Counted from the first letter of the stretch, positions 26,950 to 35,592 are shown. The stretch: 64,000 nt of DNA from Rugosimonospora africana (GCF_016862975.1 NZ_BONZ01000077.1:1-64000); one strand, 5' to 3'. A program made the numbers and translations. Notes: generated from the sequence alone by a model not told the origin.

Positions 26950-26977
26950 ACGGCCCTCGGCTGCAACCGAGGGCCGT
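26950..26977. terminator. Bidirectional hairpin, 11-bp perfect stem
   Basis: ACGGCCCTCGG and CCGAGGGCCGT pair around the loop CTGCAA. It lies between two convergent genes (ending at 26809 and 27017), so it fits a shared terminator. Confidence 0.8.
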
Positions 26978-27016
26978 CCGTTGAACTTTCTGCTCAGGAA
27001 TCTTGCACGGCAGCCC

Positions 27017-28069
27017 CTATGGCAGCACGCCGAAGCGCTCGGCCAGCTCGCGTAGCTCGGGCCTGGGGTGCAGTCCGGAGAGCTGGATCAGGTCGCGGGT
27101 GACGGCGCGGGCGATGCGGTGGGTGCGGGTCTGCTCCGGGGTCAGCCGCTCAGCCTCTTGGAGCGAGTGCAGCGCCTCGCCAATCTGCCGCCGCATAGCC
27201 TGAGCCTGCGAGAGGTCGATCAGATACCGAGCTTGCCGCTCCGGCGACAGTTGAGACGCGTCGACCTCCTGGGCGAGGTCAAGCGCCTGACCGGCGTCGC
27301 CGAGTTCCACGGCGATGGCTACGGCGTGGATCGTGACGTTCGTTGGTCCGAACTCGGTGCCGTAGTCGTTGCGGTCGCCTCCGATGCGTTCGGCGATGGT
27401 CCGCGCGGTGGCGAGGTGTTCGTATGCTTGCGCGCGGGCGTTGTCGCGTGCCGCTGAGACCGCGAGGATGAGTTGGAAGCCTCCGTAGAGCGACAGTGCT
27501 TCCGACTCAGGCTGATTGCTGATGCGGGTCTCCAAGGCGGCTACCGCTGCCTTGGCTACCTCCTGCGCCTGCGTGACCTGGCTGAGGCTGAGGAAGGTGT
27601 GCGCCATCCGGAACAGGCTGGCCGCGACGGCAAGCGGGGCGCCGATCGTCTCCGCGATGAATGCCGCCCGGTCGGCGGCGACCCATGCCGCGTCCGTCTC
27701 GGCAAGCTTGGCCAGGATCGCCGCCGTCGCCTGGTAGGTGTCCGTTAGCAGCTCTCGGGCGCTTCGACGAAGGTCATCGGAGGCAACTCCGCGAACCGCG
27801 GCTTCCAGATCAGAGATCAGGCTCCGCAGGATAGGAGCGAGTTCGCTGTAGCGGCTGGCGTGCACCATCGACCAGACCTGCTCATGACGTTCGCGTAGTT
27901 CGTTGAGCTGTTGCTCTGTGACCTGAGAATGCTCGCCCGTGAGTACCGTCCAGATGGCCGGATGTCCGGTGAGCATCAGTCGTAGCAGCTCGAAGTCCTC
28001 GGACCGCTCATCGACAGCATCGGCGTCGTCTTCTGCGCCGCGAAGTTCGGCGACGGAGACGCTGAGCAC
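27017..28069 (-). CDS. XRE-family regulator with TPR-like C-terminus, 5'-truncated
   Basis: 350 residues from GTG 28069. Upstream in frame, SQVERGVRPVDRLSVLQKVA is the second half of an XRE/Cro helix-turn-helix, but the frame meets TGA at 28145-28147 (minus), so the first helices are missing. The C-terminal ~280 residues are TPR-like helices (HASRYSELAPILRSLISDLE; ATAAILAKLAETDAAWVAAD; LDLAQEVDASQLSPERQARY), the usual build of actinomycete XRE regulators found on AICEs and plasmids. The break coincides with the start of the DUF2637 gene on the other strand, indicating a rearrangement. A protein from 28069 would lack a DNA-binding domain. Confidence 0.75.
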   Translation of the reverse strand: MLSVSVAELRGAEDDADAVDERSEDFELLRLMLTGHPAIWTVLTGEHSQVTEQQLNELRERHEQVWSMVHASRYSELAPILRSLISDLEAAVRGVASDDLRRSARELLTDTYQATAAILAKLAETDAAWVAADRAAFIAETIGAPLAVAASLFRMAHTFLSLSQVTQAQEVAKAAVAALETRISNQPESEALSLYGGFQLILAVSAARDNARAQAYEHLATARTIAERIGGDRNDYGTEFGPTNVTIHAVAIAVELGDAGQALDLAQEVDASQLSPERQARYLIDLSQAQAMRRQIGEALHSLQEAERLTPEQTRTHRIARAVTRDLIQLSGLHPRPELRELAERFGVLP

Positions 28070-28144
28070 GTCTGCGACCTTCTGGAGGACCGACAGGCGG
28101 TCGACGGGCCTGACGCCTCGCTCGACCTGGGATCGCAGCCCTCA

Positions 28145-29125
28145 ATGACCGGTGAGCCCCGTCTTGCCTCGTGGGTGTCGTGGGCGGTGCTGGCGGCCTC
28201 GTTCGGGCTGTCCGCGTCGACCTAGATCGCCCTGGCCGAGCTGGCCGGGTTCACCGCGAAGCTGTCCGCATTCGGCGTCACTGCCCGGCTCGCCTGGCTG
28301 ATGCCGGTCGCGGTGGACGGCTACGTGGTCGTGGCCCTGGTGCTGTGGATGTCACCAGTACCCGCCACCGTGGCCAACTTCGCCAAGCACAACACCTACG
28401 GTGCCGCCGGCATCGGCATCCTCGCCCAGTCGGCGTACCACCTGCTATTCATCATGTCGACCGACCGGGCGGTCTGGCGCGTGGTCCTGGCCGCGATCGT
28501 GGGTGCTCTGCCCCCGACGTTCGCCGGTCTGGCCGTGCACATGCGTGCCCTGATCCGCCGAGAGAGCACTAACACCAACAACACCGGCCCGTCCACCGTG
28601 GACGAGACCGTACCTACCGCCGACCCGCAGCCGACGACGCCTGCGGCTCCCGACCCCACCCCGGCACCCGTGCCGGAGGTGACGCCGGAACCGACCCCGG
28701 TACCGGCTGACCCGGACATCCCGACCCCCAACCAGGTGGCGGCCCGGATCACCCCGCCCCCGTCGATCCTGCGCCCGGTACCGGCCCACCGGCCCGGCCC
28801 GGATGCCCGCCCGACCCCGACCCGGCCCAACACGCCGACGACGACGCCCGCACAGTTGGCACCGCCCGCCACCGACATGCATGTCACCGAGCCTGGCGCT
28901 GCACAACTGGCACTGCCGATCGTCTCCCCGGCGCTGCTGACCCGAGCACGGGACGTGGCCCGGCAGTACCGCACCGAGCACGGAACGCCGATCCCTCGCG
29001 GCACGCTCGCCGTGCGGCTCCAGGTGTCCTCCGAGCAAGCCGCCCAGCTCCTGGCGGCCATGGAGTCCAACCGAACCGAACCTGTTCCGACCGTCAACGG
29101 CCGTCGCACCGAGGCGACCCGGTGA
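28145..29125 (+). pseudogene. DUF2637 membrane protein gene with in-frame amber stop
   Basis: ATG 28145 opens MTGEPRLASWVSWAVLAASF, and the frame hits TAG at 28223-28225 (codon 27). It then continues intact to 29125: LAELAGFTAKLSAFGVTARL, AWLMPVAVDGYVVVALVLWM, YGAAGIGILAQSAYHLLFIM, a fourth helix, a long Pro/Thr-rich linker and a C-terminal HTH-like end (LAVRLQVSSEQAAQLLAAME). This is the DUF2637 (Spd-like) architecture of AICEs. TGG to TAG is the simplest change. Re-initiation at ATG 28301 would give 274 residues without the first helix. There is no ribosome-binding site before 28145. The stop overlaps the rep start (GTGA). Confidence 0.8.
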
Positions 29126-30669
29126 CTGTCTCGACGCTGACCGTCGTACCCGAAGCCTCTGCTTCGGGTACGGCCCCGTGCGCCGAGCCAGACTCGCTGA
29201 CCCTGTCCCTGCTAGCCCGCTCCACCGACACGCACCGCCAAGCCTTGGCCCGAGCTGCCCGCGCGGACTTCCCTGCCTGGGTGCGGCATGTCCGGGCCGC
29301 GTCGGCGTGCGCCCGGCCGATCCGGCTGCACGGCACCATGTCCACGATCGAGGCGGAGACCGGTCGGCTGTTGTCCACGGTGGACACCGCCGACCTGCCG
29401 GACGGGGTGATCTACAAGCCGTGCGGCAACCGCCGGGAGGCGCTGTGCCCCTCGTGCTCGGCCCGGTACAAGCGCGACGCGTACCAGATCGTGCGGGCCG
29501 GCCTGGTCGGCGGCAAGGGCGTCCCCGAGTCCGTCTCGGCGCATCCGGCGGTGTTCCCGACGTTCACCGCCCCCAGCTTCGGTGAGGTCCACACCCGGTA
29601 CGTCAGGCGCCACACCTGCACCAAGCGCAAGGACTGTGACTGCCGGCCGGAGCCGTGCCACGCCCGCCGGAACAACCCGAGGTGTCCGCACGGCCGACCG
29701 CTGGCGTGCTTCGCCCGCCACGCCGACATCGATACCTTGCTGGGTGCTCCGCTGTGCCCGGACTGCTACGACTACCCGGCGCAGGTGGTCTGGAACGTGC
29801 TGGCCGGCGAGTTGTGGCGGCGCACCACCGAGGCCATCCGCAAGTACATGAACCGGCTCGCCCGTGCCCGGGGCATCGAGCCGAAATCGATCCGGCTGGC
29901 GATGGGCAAGGCGGCCGAGATGCAGCGCCGGGGCGTCGTCCACTTCCACGCCATCATCCGTCTGGATGGCGCCAATCCCGACGACCGCGGCGACCGGACG
30001 ATCCTGCCGCCCCCGCCCGGGTTCACCGCGCAGGACCTGGTCGACGCGGTCGACCACGCGGCCGGCACGGAGTTCACCACGAAGCCGCATTGGATCAACC
30101 CGGACGGGTGGCGCATCGGCTGGGGTGACCAGATCCTCACAAAGATCATCGCCAAGGTTCCGACCGGTGTCGACGGTGAGGTCACGGACGCGGCGGTCGC
30201 GGCGTACTTGGCCAAGTACGCCACCAAGTCGACCGAGGCGGCCGGGATGGTCGCCGGCCGGCTGACCCCCGACACGATCGACCTGTTCGCCAACACCCAG
30301 GGCACGCACGCGCAGCGGCTGGTCGCGGCCTGCTGGGCGCTAGGTCGGCCACAGGAGTGGCGGCGGCTGATCCGGTGGGCGCACATGCTCGGCTTCGGCG
30401 GCCACTTCTTCACCAAGTCCCGCACCTACTCCGTCAGCTTCGGGTTCCTGCGGGATCAGCGCATCGTGTTCCGCCGCACCGAATCCGGCGGTCCGGGCCG
30501 TGACGAGGCCGTGCCCGAACAGTCCACGACGCTGGTCGTCAACTTTCTCCAGTTCGTCGGCGCCGGCTGGCACACCACCGCAGACGCCATGCTCGCCAAC
30601 ACCTCCGCAGCCCTCGCACGCGAGCACCAGCAAGCCGCCCAGGCCGAGCTAGCCACCCTGGCCGCCTGA
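29122..30669 (+). CDS. RepSA-type rolling-circle replication initiator
   Basis: A 515-residue protein. GTG 29122 overlaps the preceding stop. It has an N-terminal Cys-rich zinc-like segment (YKPCGNRREALCPSCSARYK; HTCTKRKDCDCRPEPCHARR; CPDC). The HUH-type metal motif is GVVHFHAIIRLDG, and a candidate catalytic Tyr region is AAYLAKYATKSTEAA. This is the RepSA family of AICEs (pSAM2 RepSA); it nicks DNA for rolling-circle replication of the excised element. The length and order (DUF2637-rep-xis-int) are typical. The gene looks intact. Confidence 0.9.
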   Translation: MTVSTLTVVPEASASGTAPCAEPDSLTLSLLARSTDTHRQALARAARADFPAWVRHVRAASACARPIRLHGTMSTIEAETGRLLSTVDTADLPDGVIYKPCGNRREALCPSCSARYKRDAYQIVRAGLVGGKGVPESVSAHPAVFPTFTAPSFGEVHTRYVRRHTCTKRKDCDCRPEPCHARRNNPRCPHGRPLACFARHADIDTLLGAPLCPDCYDYPAQVVWNVLAGELWRRTTEAIRKYMNRLARARGIEPKSIRLAMGKAAEMQRRGVVHFHAIIRLDGANPDDRGDRTILPPPPGFTAQDLVDAVDHAAGTEFTTKPHWINPDGWRIGWGDQILTKIIAKVPTGVDGEVTDAAVAAYLAKYATKSTEAAGMVAGRLTPDTIDLFANTQGTHAQRLVAACWALGRPQEWRRLIRWAHMLGFGGHFFTKSRTYSVSFGFLRDQRIVFRRTESGGPGRDEAVPEQSTTLVVNFLQFVGAGWHTTADAMLANTSAALAREHQQAAQAELATLAA

Positions 30670-30723
30670 CCAAAACACTGTCAAACCCACCTTGACACCG
30701 AACCGGAGAGGAACACGCACACC

Positions 30724-31047
30724 ATGACCGGCCCCACCCCGGCACACCCGGCGTTTCACCGGGCCGCTGACGTGGCTGAGATCCTGCACTGCTCGGAATG
30801 GTGGGTCAAACAACAAGCCCGCCAGCGCCGCATCCCGTTCTGCTGGATCGGCGGAAGCTACCGATTCACCGACGAGCACGTCACGCAGATCGCGCGGCTG
30901 TTCGAGGTTCCGGCGACGGACCCAGCTACCCCGGCGGCGCCCCGACGCGAGTCCCGCCCACCGGCCGACGCGGACGGCGCCCCGGTCGTCCAGCTCGTCG
31001 CGCGGCAACCCCGCCGCGTACGTGCAGCCGCACAGACTGCGGCCTGA
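30724..31047 (+). CDS. xis: Excisionase (Xis), MerR-like helix-turn-helix
   Basis: A 107-residue protein from ATG 30724 with GGAGAGGAA upstream. The N-terminal winged-helix HTH reads RAADVAEILHCSEWWVKQQA, then RIPFCWIGGSYRFTDEHVTQ, the standard excisionase/helix_turn_helix_17 pattern. The C-terminal 45 residues are disordered and basic. It lies between rep and int. By family it directs the integrase towards excision by bending att DNA. Confidence 0.88.
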   Translation: MTGPTPAHPAFHRAADVAEILHCSEWWVKQQARQRRIPFCWIGGSYRFTDEHVTQIARLFEVPATDPATPAAPRRESRPPADADGAPVVQLVARQPRRVRAAAQTAA

Positions 31048-31071
31048 CCGAACGAGAGGAAGCAACACACG

Positions 31072-32598
31072 ATGGGATTCCCCGAGAAGCGCGACGGGTA
31101 CTGGCGCGGCCGGTACAAGCTCGCGCCCGGCAAGTACGGCACCGTCAAGGACGCGGCCGGTGGCACGATCCGCTTCCGCACCAAGCGGGAGGCGCAGCAA
31201 GCCGCCGACGCGGAAGAGGCCAAGGTACGGGCCGGCTCACACCGCAACCCGGCCGATGGCCGCATCCTGTTCAGCGACTACGCCAACCGCTGGTACGCCG
31301 CGCAGGATCTCGCGCCGTCCACGATGCAGATCTACCGCCACCACATCGAGGAACACCTGTTGCCCAAGTTCCAGGACATGGCGATGGCCGACATTTTGAA
31401 GGCAGATGTGACCGCGTGGGAGAAGCAGCAGCGGGCGGCCGGCTATGCCGAGTCGAGCATCAGCGGTCGGCGGAAGGTGCTGCACCTGATCCTGGCCGAT
31501 GCGGTCGAAGAGAAGCTGAGGGAGTCCAACCCGGCGGCCCGGCGGCGCGGCCGGGGCAAGCGGGTGGGCCGATCCCAGCGACGCGGCCCGGAAAAGGCCG
31601 TCACGACCGCGTTCGGGGTGCTGCTCATCGCCGAACGGGCCGCGCTGCTGTCCGGCCGCGATGACGAGTTCGTGGCGGTCGTGCTGATGGGGTTCACCGG
31701 GATGCGCTGGGGTGAGGTCGTCGGCCTGGAGGTTGGCTACGTCCGGCCGGCGGCGGTCCGGGTGGAGTGGCAACTCTACGAACTCGACAACGGCAAACTC
31801 CTCCGCTGCCCGCCCAAGGACGAGTCACGCCGCACGATCGACCTGCCCGACTGGTTGGCCGCGCTGTTGACCGATCACATTCGCCGGACGGAACCGGCCG
31901 CGTGTGCCTGCCACGGCCAGACGTACGCGTTCCGGGGCAACGGGTCGGCCAACGGTGCCGCCCGCCGGGCCGGCCCGAAGCTGGTCGACGTCGCGCGGCG
32001 GGCCGGGCTGTCGACCGGCACCGTCTCGGCGGTGTTCAACCACCCAGGCTCCGTGCCCGAAGCGACCCGGGTCCGAGTGGAGTTGGCGGCAGGCGAGCTG
32101 GGCTACGTACCCGGCGGTGCCCCCGGACAGCCGGCGCCGCACTGGCGACGCAACGGCTTCGCAACCTGGCTGTTCCAACCGGCGGTGACCGGCTGGTACC
32201 CAGCCAAGGCGCCCCAGCCGGCCCGGCCGGTACCGCTGCTGGCCGTCCCGTGGCCTGGCATCCCGGTGCGCGGTCGCAACGCGGCCGGCCGGGCGGAAGC
32301 CTGCTGGGCGCCGATCGCGCCCGGCTTGACCCCGCATGGGCTGCGGCACACGCAAAAGACGCTGATGGACGGACTCGGCATACCGGCCAAGCTGGCGGAC
32401 GAGCGCATGGGACACGAGGACGGGTCGGTTCAGGCCCGGTACTCACACGTCACGGCGGACATGCGGGCGCAGCTCCTCGACGGGCTCACCGGGCTGTGGC
32501 ACACCGCGCTGGACGCCCGCCGCGCGCTGTCGCCCCACTCCCCGGTCGCCGTGCTGGATCGGCTGCTGCGAGAGCGCGCCCGGAAGGTGGGAGAGTGA
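31072..32598 (+). CDS. int: Tyrosine site-specific integrase with an internal LacI-type HTH segment
   Basis: A 508-residue protein. It has an N-terminal Arm/SAM-like domain (ILFSDYANRWYAAQDLAPST, MQIYRHHIEEHLLPKFQDMA). The catalytic residues are all present: Arg in FTGMRWGEVVGLE, Lys in PPKDESRRTIDLP, HxxR in HGLRHTQKTLMD, His in MGHEDGSVQARY and Tyr in ARYSHVT. Unusually, between the Lys hairpin and HxxR lies a complete LacI-type HTH/hinge sequence (LVDVARRAGLSTGTVSAVFN, then EATRVRVELAAGELGYVPGG). A Pro-rich spacer follows. Normal relatives have only a short loop there. The gene ends 105 bp from tRNA-Pro, the likely integration target. Confidence 0.9.
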   Translation: MGFPEKRDGYWRGRYKLAPGKYGTVKDAAGGTIRFRTKREAQQAADAEEAKVRAGSHRNPADGRILFSDYANRWYAAQDLAPSTMQIYRHHIEEHLLPKFQDMAMADILKADVTAWEKQQRAAGYAESSISGRRKVLHLILADAVEEKLRESNPAARRRGRGKRVGRSQRRGPEKAVTTAFGVLLIAERAALLSGRDDEFVAVVLMGFTGMRWGEVVGLEVGYVRPAAVRVEWQLYELDNGKLLRCPPKDESRRTIDLPDWLAALLTDHIRRTEPAACACHGQTYAFRGNGSANGAARRAGPKLVDVARRAGLSTGTVSAVFNHPGSVPEATRVRVELAAGELGYVPGGAPGQPAPHWRRNGFATWLFQPAVTGWYPAKAPQPARPVPLLAVPWPGIPVRGRNAAGRAEACWAPIAPGLTPHGLRHTQKTLMDGLGIPAKLADERMGHEDGSVQARYSHVTADMRAQLLDGLTGLWHTALDARRALSPHSPVAVLDRLLRERARKVGE

Positions 32599-32702
32599 AC
32601 CTCCCAAGATCTTCTCCCGAGATTCTCCCCGTGGTCCCCGGAAACGGGAACAGGGCCGGTACCCCTAGCGGGGAGACCTGCCCTGACCTGCGATTTTCCT
32701 GG

Positions 32703-32776
<74 letters not shown>

Positions 32777-32881
32777 TCACCGCGTACGGCATTCACCGTT
32801 GGCGGCCGGTACAGCGTAGCGCACCTCCGTACCGGCCCCGCCCCGCCCTTCCCACCACATGGGCACGCGCCCGGACAAACC

Positions 32882-33652
32882 TCAGCCGGCGATCACCGCG
32901 ACCCCGACCCGGCCGCCGTCCACATCGATCACCGTGCCCTGCACGAACCTCGACTCTTCGCTGGCCAGGTACACCGCCGCGTGCGCGATCGCGTCCGGCG
33001 AGCCGCTGCCGCCCGCCGGCGTGCCGCGCATCATCACCTGCGCCGGGTGGTCCTCGTTCGCCGACATGTCCGGCGTGAGGATCACGCCCGGCGAGATCGC
33101 GTTGACGCGTACCCCGGCCGGGCCGTACTCGGCCGCCCAGGCCCGGGTCAGTGTCTCCACCGCGCCCTTGGTCGAGCTGTACAGGGAGCCGATCGGGATG
33201 CCGAGGCGGGCGATCCAGGAGCCCAAGTTGATGATCACACCACTGCCGCGCTCCGCCATGCCGGGTGCGATTGCCGCGGTGAGGAAGTAGGGCGCCTTGA
33301 CGTTGACCGCGTACACCGTGTCGAAGGTCGTCTCGTCGGTCGAGACAGTTGACGAGCCGGGGTAGATGCCGGCGTTGTTGACCAGGACGTCAATGCGCCC
33401 GCCGAGAATCCTGGTGGCCTCGGCCGCCAGGTCGCCGGATGCTTTTGCCGAGCCGTCCAGCGCCGCTGCCACGAAGTCGGCTCGGCCGCCGGCCGCGACG
33501 ATCTCGGCGATGACCTCGGCGCCTCGCCGCTGGTCGCGGCCGGAGACGACGACGTGGGCGCCCTCGGCGCCGTAGGCGACCGCGATGGCCCGGCCGATGT
33601 TGCTGGTGGCGCCGGTCACCAGGGCGGTCTTGCCGGCTAGTCGTGTACCCAT
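32882..33652 (-). CDS. SDR-family NAD(P)-dependent oxidoreductase
   Basis: A 256-residue protein from ATG 33652. It is a classical short-chain dehydrogenase: cofactor motif TGATSNIGRA, DVLVNNAG (as NNAGIYPG), catalytic Ser in LGSWIARLG, Tyr and Lys in YSSTKGAVETL, and the C-terminal SEESRFVQGTVIDVDGG. Substrate unknown. It diverges from a TetR regulator across two palindromic operators, so it is probably derepressed by a small-molecule ligand. Confidence 0.92.
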   Translation of the reverse strand: MGTRLAGKTALVTGATSNIGRAIAVAYGAEGAHVVVSGRDQRRGAEVIAEIVAAGGRADFVAAALDGSAKASGDLAAEATRILGGRIDVLVNNAGIYPGSSTVSTDETTFDTVYAVNVKAPYFLTAAIAPGMAERGSGVIINLGSWIARLGIPIGSLYSSTKGAVETLTRAWAAEYGPAGVRVNAISPGVILTPDMSANEDHPAQVMMRGTPAGGSGSPDAIAHAAVYLASEESRFVQGTVIDVDGGRVGVAVIAG

Positions 33653-33684
33653 GCTGTGCCTCTCAGTTGATCTCGAAGAATCAT

Positions 33685-33733
33685 TGGACCCATCGGTCCA
33701 GAAAGCTAACACAGGATTGGACCGGTCGGTCCA
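33685..33733. promoter_or_regulatory. Two TetR-type operators between the SDR and TetR genes
   Basis: TGGACCCATCGGTCCA (33685-33700) and TGGACCGGTCGGTCCA (33718-33733) share the arms TGGACC/GGTCCA with a 4-base centre. Their start-to-start distance is 33 bp, close to three helical turns, so two dimers would bind the same face. They sit between divergent start codons at 33652 and 33754. Confidence 0.8.
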
Positions 33734-33753
33734 GCGCCGGTACCATGGGGGTC

Positions 33754-34359
33754 ATGACCGCGACGAAGCTCACGCCCAAGGGGGCGGCGACCCGTGAGCG
33801 CATCGTGGAGGCGGCGGCCGACCTGATCCTGGCTCGCGGGGTCGGCGGCACGAGCCTGGACGACATCCGCGCGGGGACGGCGACCAGCAAGAGCCAGCTG
33901 TTCCACTACTTCCCCGGCGGCAAGAGCGAGCTCGTCGGCGCGATCGCGGCGTTCCAGGCCGAGCGGGTGCTCCAGGCGCAGCGGCCGTACCTCGACACGC
34001 TGGACACCTGGGAGGCGTGGCAGGGCTGGCGGGACTCCGTCATCGCGCACTACGGCTCGCAACCGCACTGGGGATGCCCGATCGGGTCACTGGCCGGCGA
34101 GCTGATGGGCAACGACCCGGCGCGGGCCGCCGACGTGGCCGAGCATCTGAACAAATGGCGGGGGTACCTGCAGGCCGGCGCGGAACGCATGCGCGAATCG
34201 GGCCTGCTGCGCGCCGACGCCGACCCGGAGCGCCTGGCGCTGTCGGTCTTCGCGTCGCTGCAGGGCGGCCTGCTGCTCACCCAGACGATGTGCTCGATCG
34301 AGCCGCTGGCAGCGGCGCTCGACGGGGCGCTGGCCACGCTCCGCGACTCGGCCGCCTAA
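33754..34359 (+). CDS. TetR-family repressor
   Basis: A 201-residue protein. ATG 33754 is preceded by GGGGG; ATG 33745 is an alternative three codons upstream. The N-terminal HTH reads AATRERIVEAAADLILARGV and SKSQLFHYFPGGKSELVGAI. The C-terminus is a helical ligand domain of the kind with PHWGCPIGSLAGEL. It is divergent from the SDR gene with two operators between them, so it most likely represses itself and the SDR gene. Confidence 0.92.
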   Translation: MTATKLTPKGAATRERIVEAAADLILARGVGGTSLDDIRAGTATSKSQLFHYFPGGKSELVGAIAAFQAERVLQAQRPYLDTLDTWEAWQGWRDSVIAHYGSQPHWGCPIGSLAGELMGNDPARAADVAEHLNKWRGYLQAGAERMRESGLLRADADPERLALSVFASLQGGLLLTQTMCSIEPLAAALDGALATLRDSAA

Positions 34360-34488
34360 ACACGACCCCGCTGAACCGAGCCACTGACCGCGGCCCTCGA
34401 CGAGGCGTTTGGCCACGCTGCGGGCCGCGTCCTTCGACGGGAGACCGCGACGGCTTGGCCGCCCGAAAAGGACCAGGCCGCCCGCGAG

Positions 34489-35058
34489 CTACCGGACCGC
34501 CGAGAGCCCATCTCGCAGTACCGCCAGCATCCGCTGCGGATCTGCCGCGTGGTGGTTTCCGTTGCCGTGCAGGGCGAGCAGCAGCCCGGAGATCAGGGCC
34601 ATCAGGTCGCCGACGGTGATGTCCGCGCGTACCGCGTGCTGACGCTGGGCCGCTGTCAGCAGGTGCTGGATCTCCTCGCGCAGCTGCGCACCCATTCCGC
34701 CGAGCCTGGCGTGGACGTCGACCTGCGCGCCGACCAGGGCGTCCACCAGGTCCTTCTTCGGCCCGGCCTCGGCCACCAGGCGGTCGAGGAGTTCGAACAG
34801 GGCGGGGCCGGCGTCGTCGGCCTTCCGTAGCGCCTGGGCGGCCTCGATCAGGTTCTGCATGCGGTCGTGGACGACGGCCTCGAACAGCGCCTCCTTGGTC
34901 GGGAAGTGCCGGTACAGCGTGCCGGCCCCCACGCCGGCCCGCCGGGCGATCTCGTCGAGCGGTACGCCGAGTCCACCGGTGGCGAACGCTTCGGCCGCCG
35001 CCTGCAGCAGCACGGCTCGGTTGCGTCGCGCGTCGGCGCGGACGGTCCGTTCGGCCAC
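34489..35058 (-). CDS. TetR-family repressor
   Basis: A 189-residue protein. GTG 35058 has AAGGAG about seven bases upstream. HTH: NRAVLLQAAAEAFATGGLGV, then GVGAGTLYRHFPTKEALFEA. The C-terminal domain resembles the SACE_7040-like group (PALFELLDRLVAEAGPKKDL). It is divergent from a SnoaL-like gene with a repeated element between them. A second TetR of the same subgroup is at 49384. Confidence 0.9.
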   Translation of the reverse strand: MAERTVRADARRNRAVLLQAAAEAFATGGLGVPLDEIARRAGVGAGTLYRHFPTKEALFEAVVHDRMQNLIEAAQALRKADDAGPALFELLDRLVAEAGPKKDLVDALVGAQVDVHARLGGMGAQLREEIQHLLTAAQRQHAVRADITVGDLMALISGLLLALHGNGNHHAADPQRMLAVLRDGLSAVR

Positions 35059-35089
35059 GATCCACTCCTTCCAGGCCCCGCCTGTAAAC

Positions 35090-35132
35090 GGGGCGCACTC
35101 TCCGGTACGCTCTAACCGGGGCGCACTCTCCG
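35090..35132. promoter_or_regulatory. Two 15-bp direct repeats, candidate TetR operators
   Basis: GGGGCGCACTCTCCG occurs at 35090-35104 and again at 35118-35132, 28 bp apart, in the 93-bp gap between the divergent TetR and SnoaL-like genes. Exact duplication in such a short regulatory gap points to a two-site operator. Confidence 0.7.
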
Positions 35133-35151
35133 ATTCTACGAAAGGGCCGGC

Positions 35152-35592
35152 ATGACGACACCACGAGACCTCGTCGAACAGTTCCTGCGCACGACGGTGA
35201 GCGGACAACCCGGCGATCTCGCCGACTTCTACGCCGACGAGGTCGTCATCGAGATGCCGTTTGCGGTGGCACCGCTGTATCCGGAGCGCATCGAGACGAC
35301 CCGGGAGCAGCTGCGCGCCCGGTTCGCGGCCGGCGCGGCGGTGCGGCGCTACACGGACCTGGCGGGCGTGCGGATCCACGAGACCGCCGACCCGGAGGTG
35401 GTCGTCGTCGAGTACGAACTGCACGGCCAGCTGGTCGCCTCGGGCGAGCCGTTCGCCCTGCGGTTCCTGATGGTGATGACGATCCGCGACGGGCGCATCG
35501 TGCACACCCGGGACTACAGCGATCCGATCGCCGGTGCCCGGGCGCTCGGACGGGTGCCCGACCTGCTGGCCGCGTTGACCGCGAACTCCTGA
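35152..35592 (+). CDS. SnoaL-like / NTF2-fold protein
   Basis: A 146-residue protein from ATG 35152. It has an NTF2-like cone fold: N-terminal helices (DLVEQFLRTTVSGQPGDLAD), then FYADEVVIEMPFA and a curved sheet ending FALRFLMVMTIRDGRIVHTR. The pattern matches SnoaL_2/ketosteroid-isomerase-like proteins. Members are cyclases, isomerases or ligand-binding proteins; the activity here cannot be told. It is likely under the divergent TetR. Confidence 0.8.
   Translation: MTTPRDLVEQFLRTTVSGQPGDLADFYADEVVIEMPFAVAPLYPERIETTREQLRARFAAGAAVRRYTDLAGVRIHETADPEVVVVEYELHGQLVASGEPFALRFLMVMTIRDGRIVHTRDYSDPIAGARALGRVPDLLAALTANS

Larger units (their letters stand above)
25064..32702. mobile_element. Degraded actinomycete integrative element (AICE-like) beside tRNA-Pro
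   Basis: The order integrase - excisionase - RepSA-type initiator - DUF2637 (reading from tRNA-Pro leftward) is the conserved core of AICEs related to pSAM2. The integrase ends 105 bp from the 3' end of tRNA-Pro, which is the typical attachment site. The right boundary is therefore near 32700. The left boundary is uncertain: I could not find a second copy of the tRNA 3' sequence, and 25064 is only a working limit that includes the two unknown genes. No FtsK/TraB-like transfer gene is present, and two genes are damaged at 28.1 kb, so the element is probably immobile. Confidence 0.7.
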
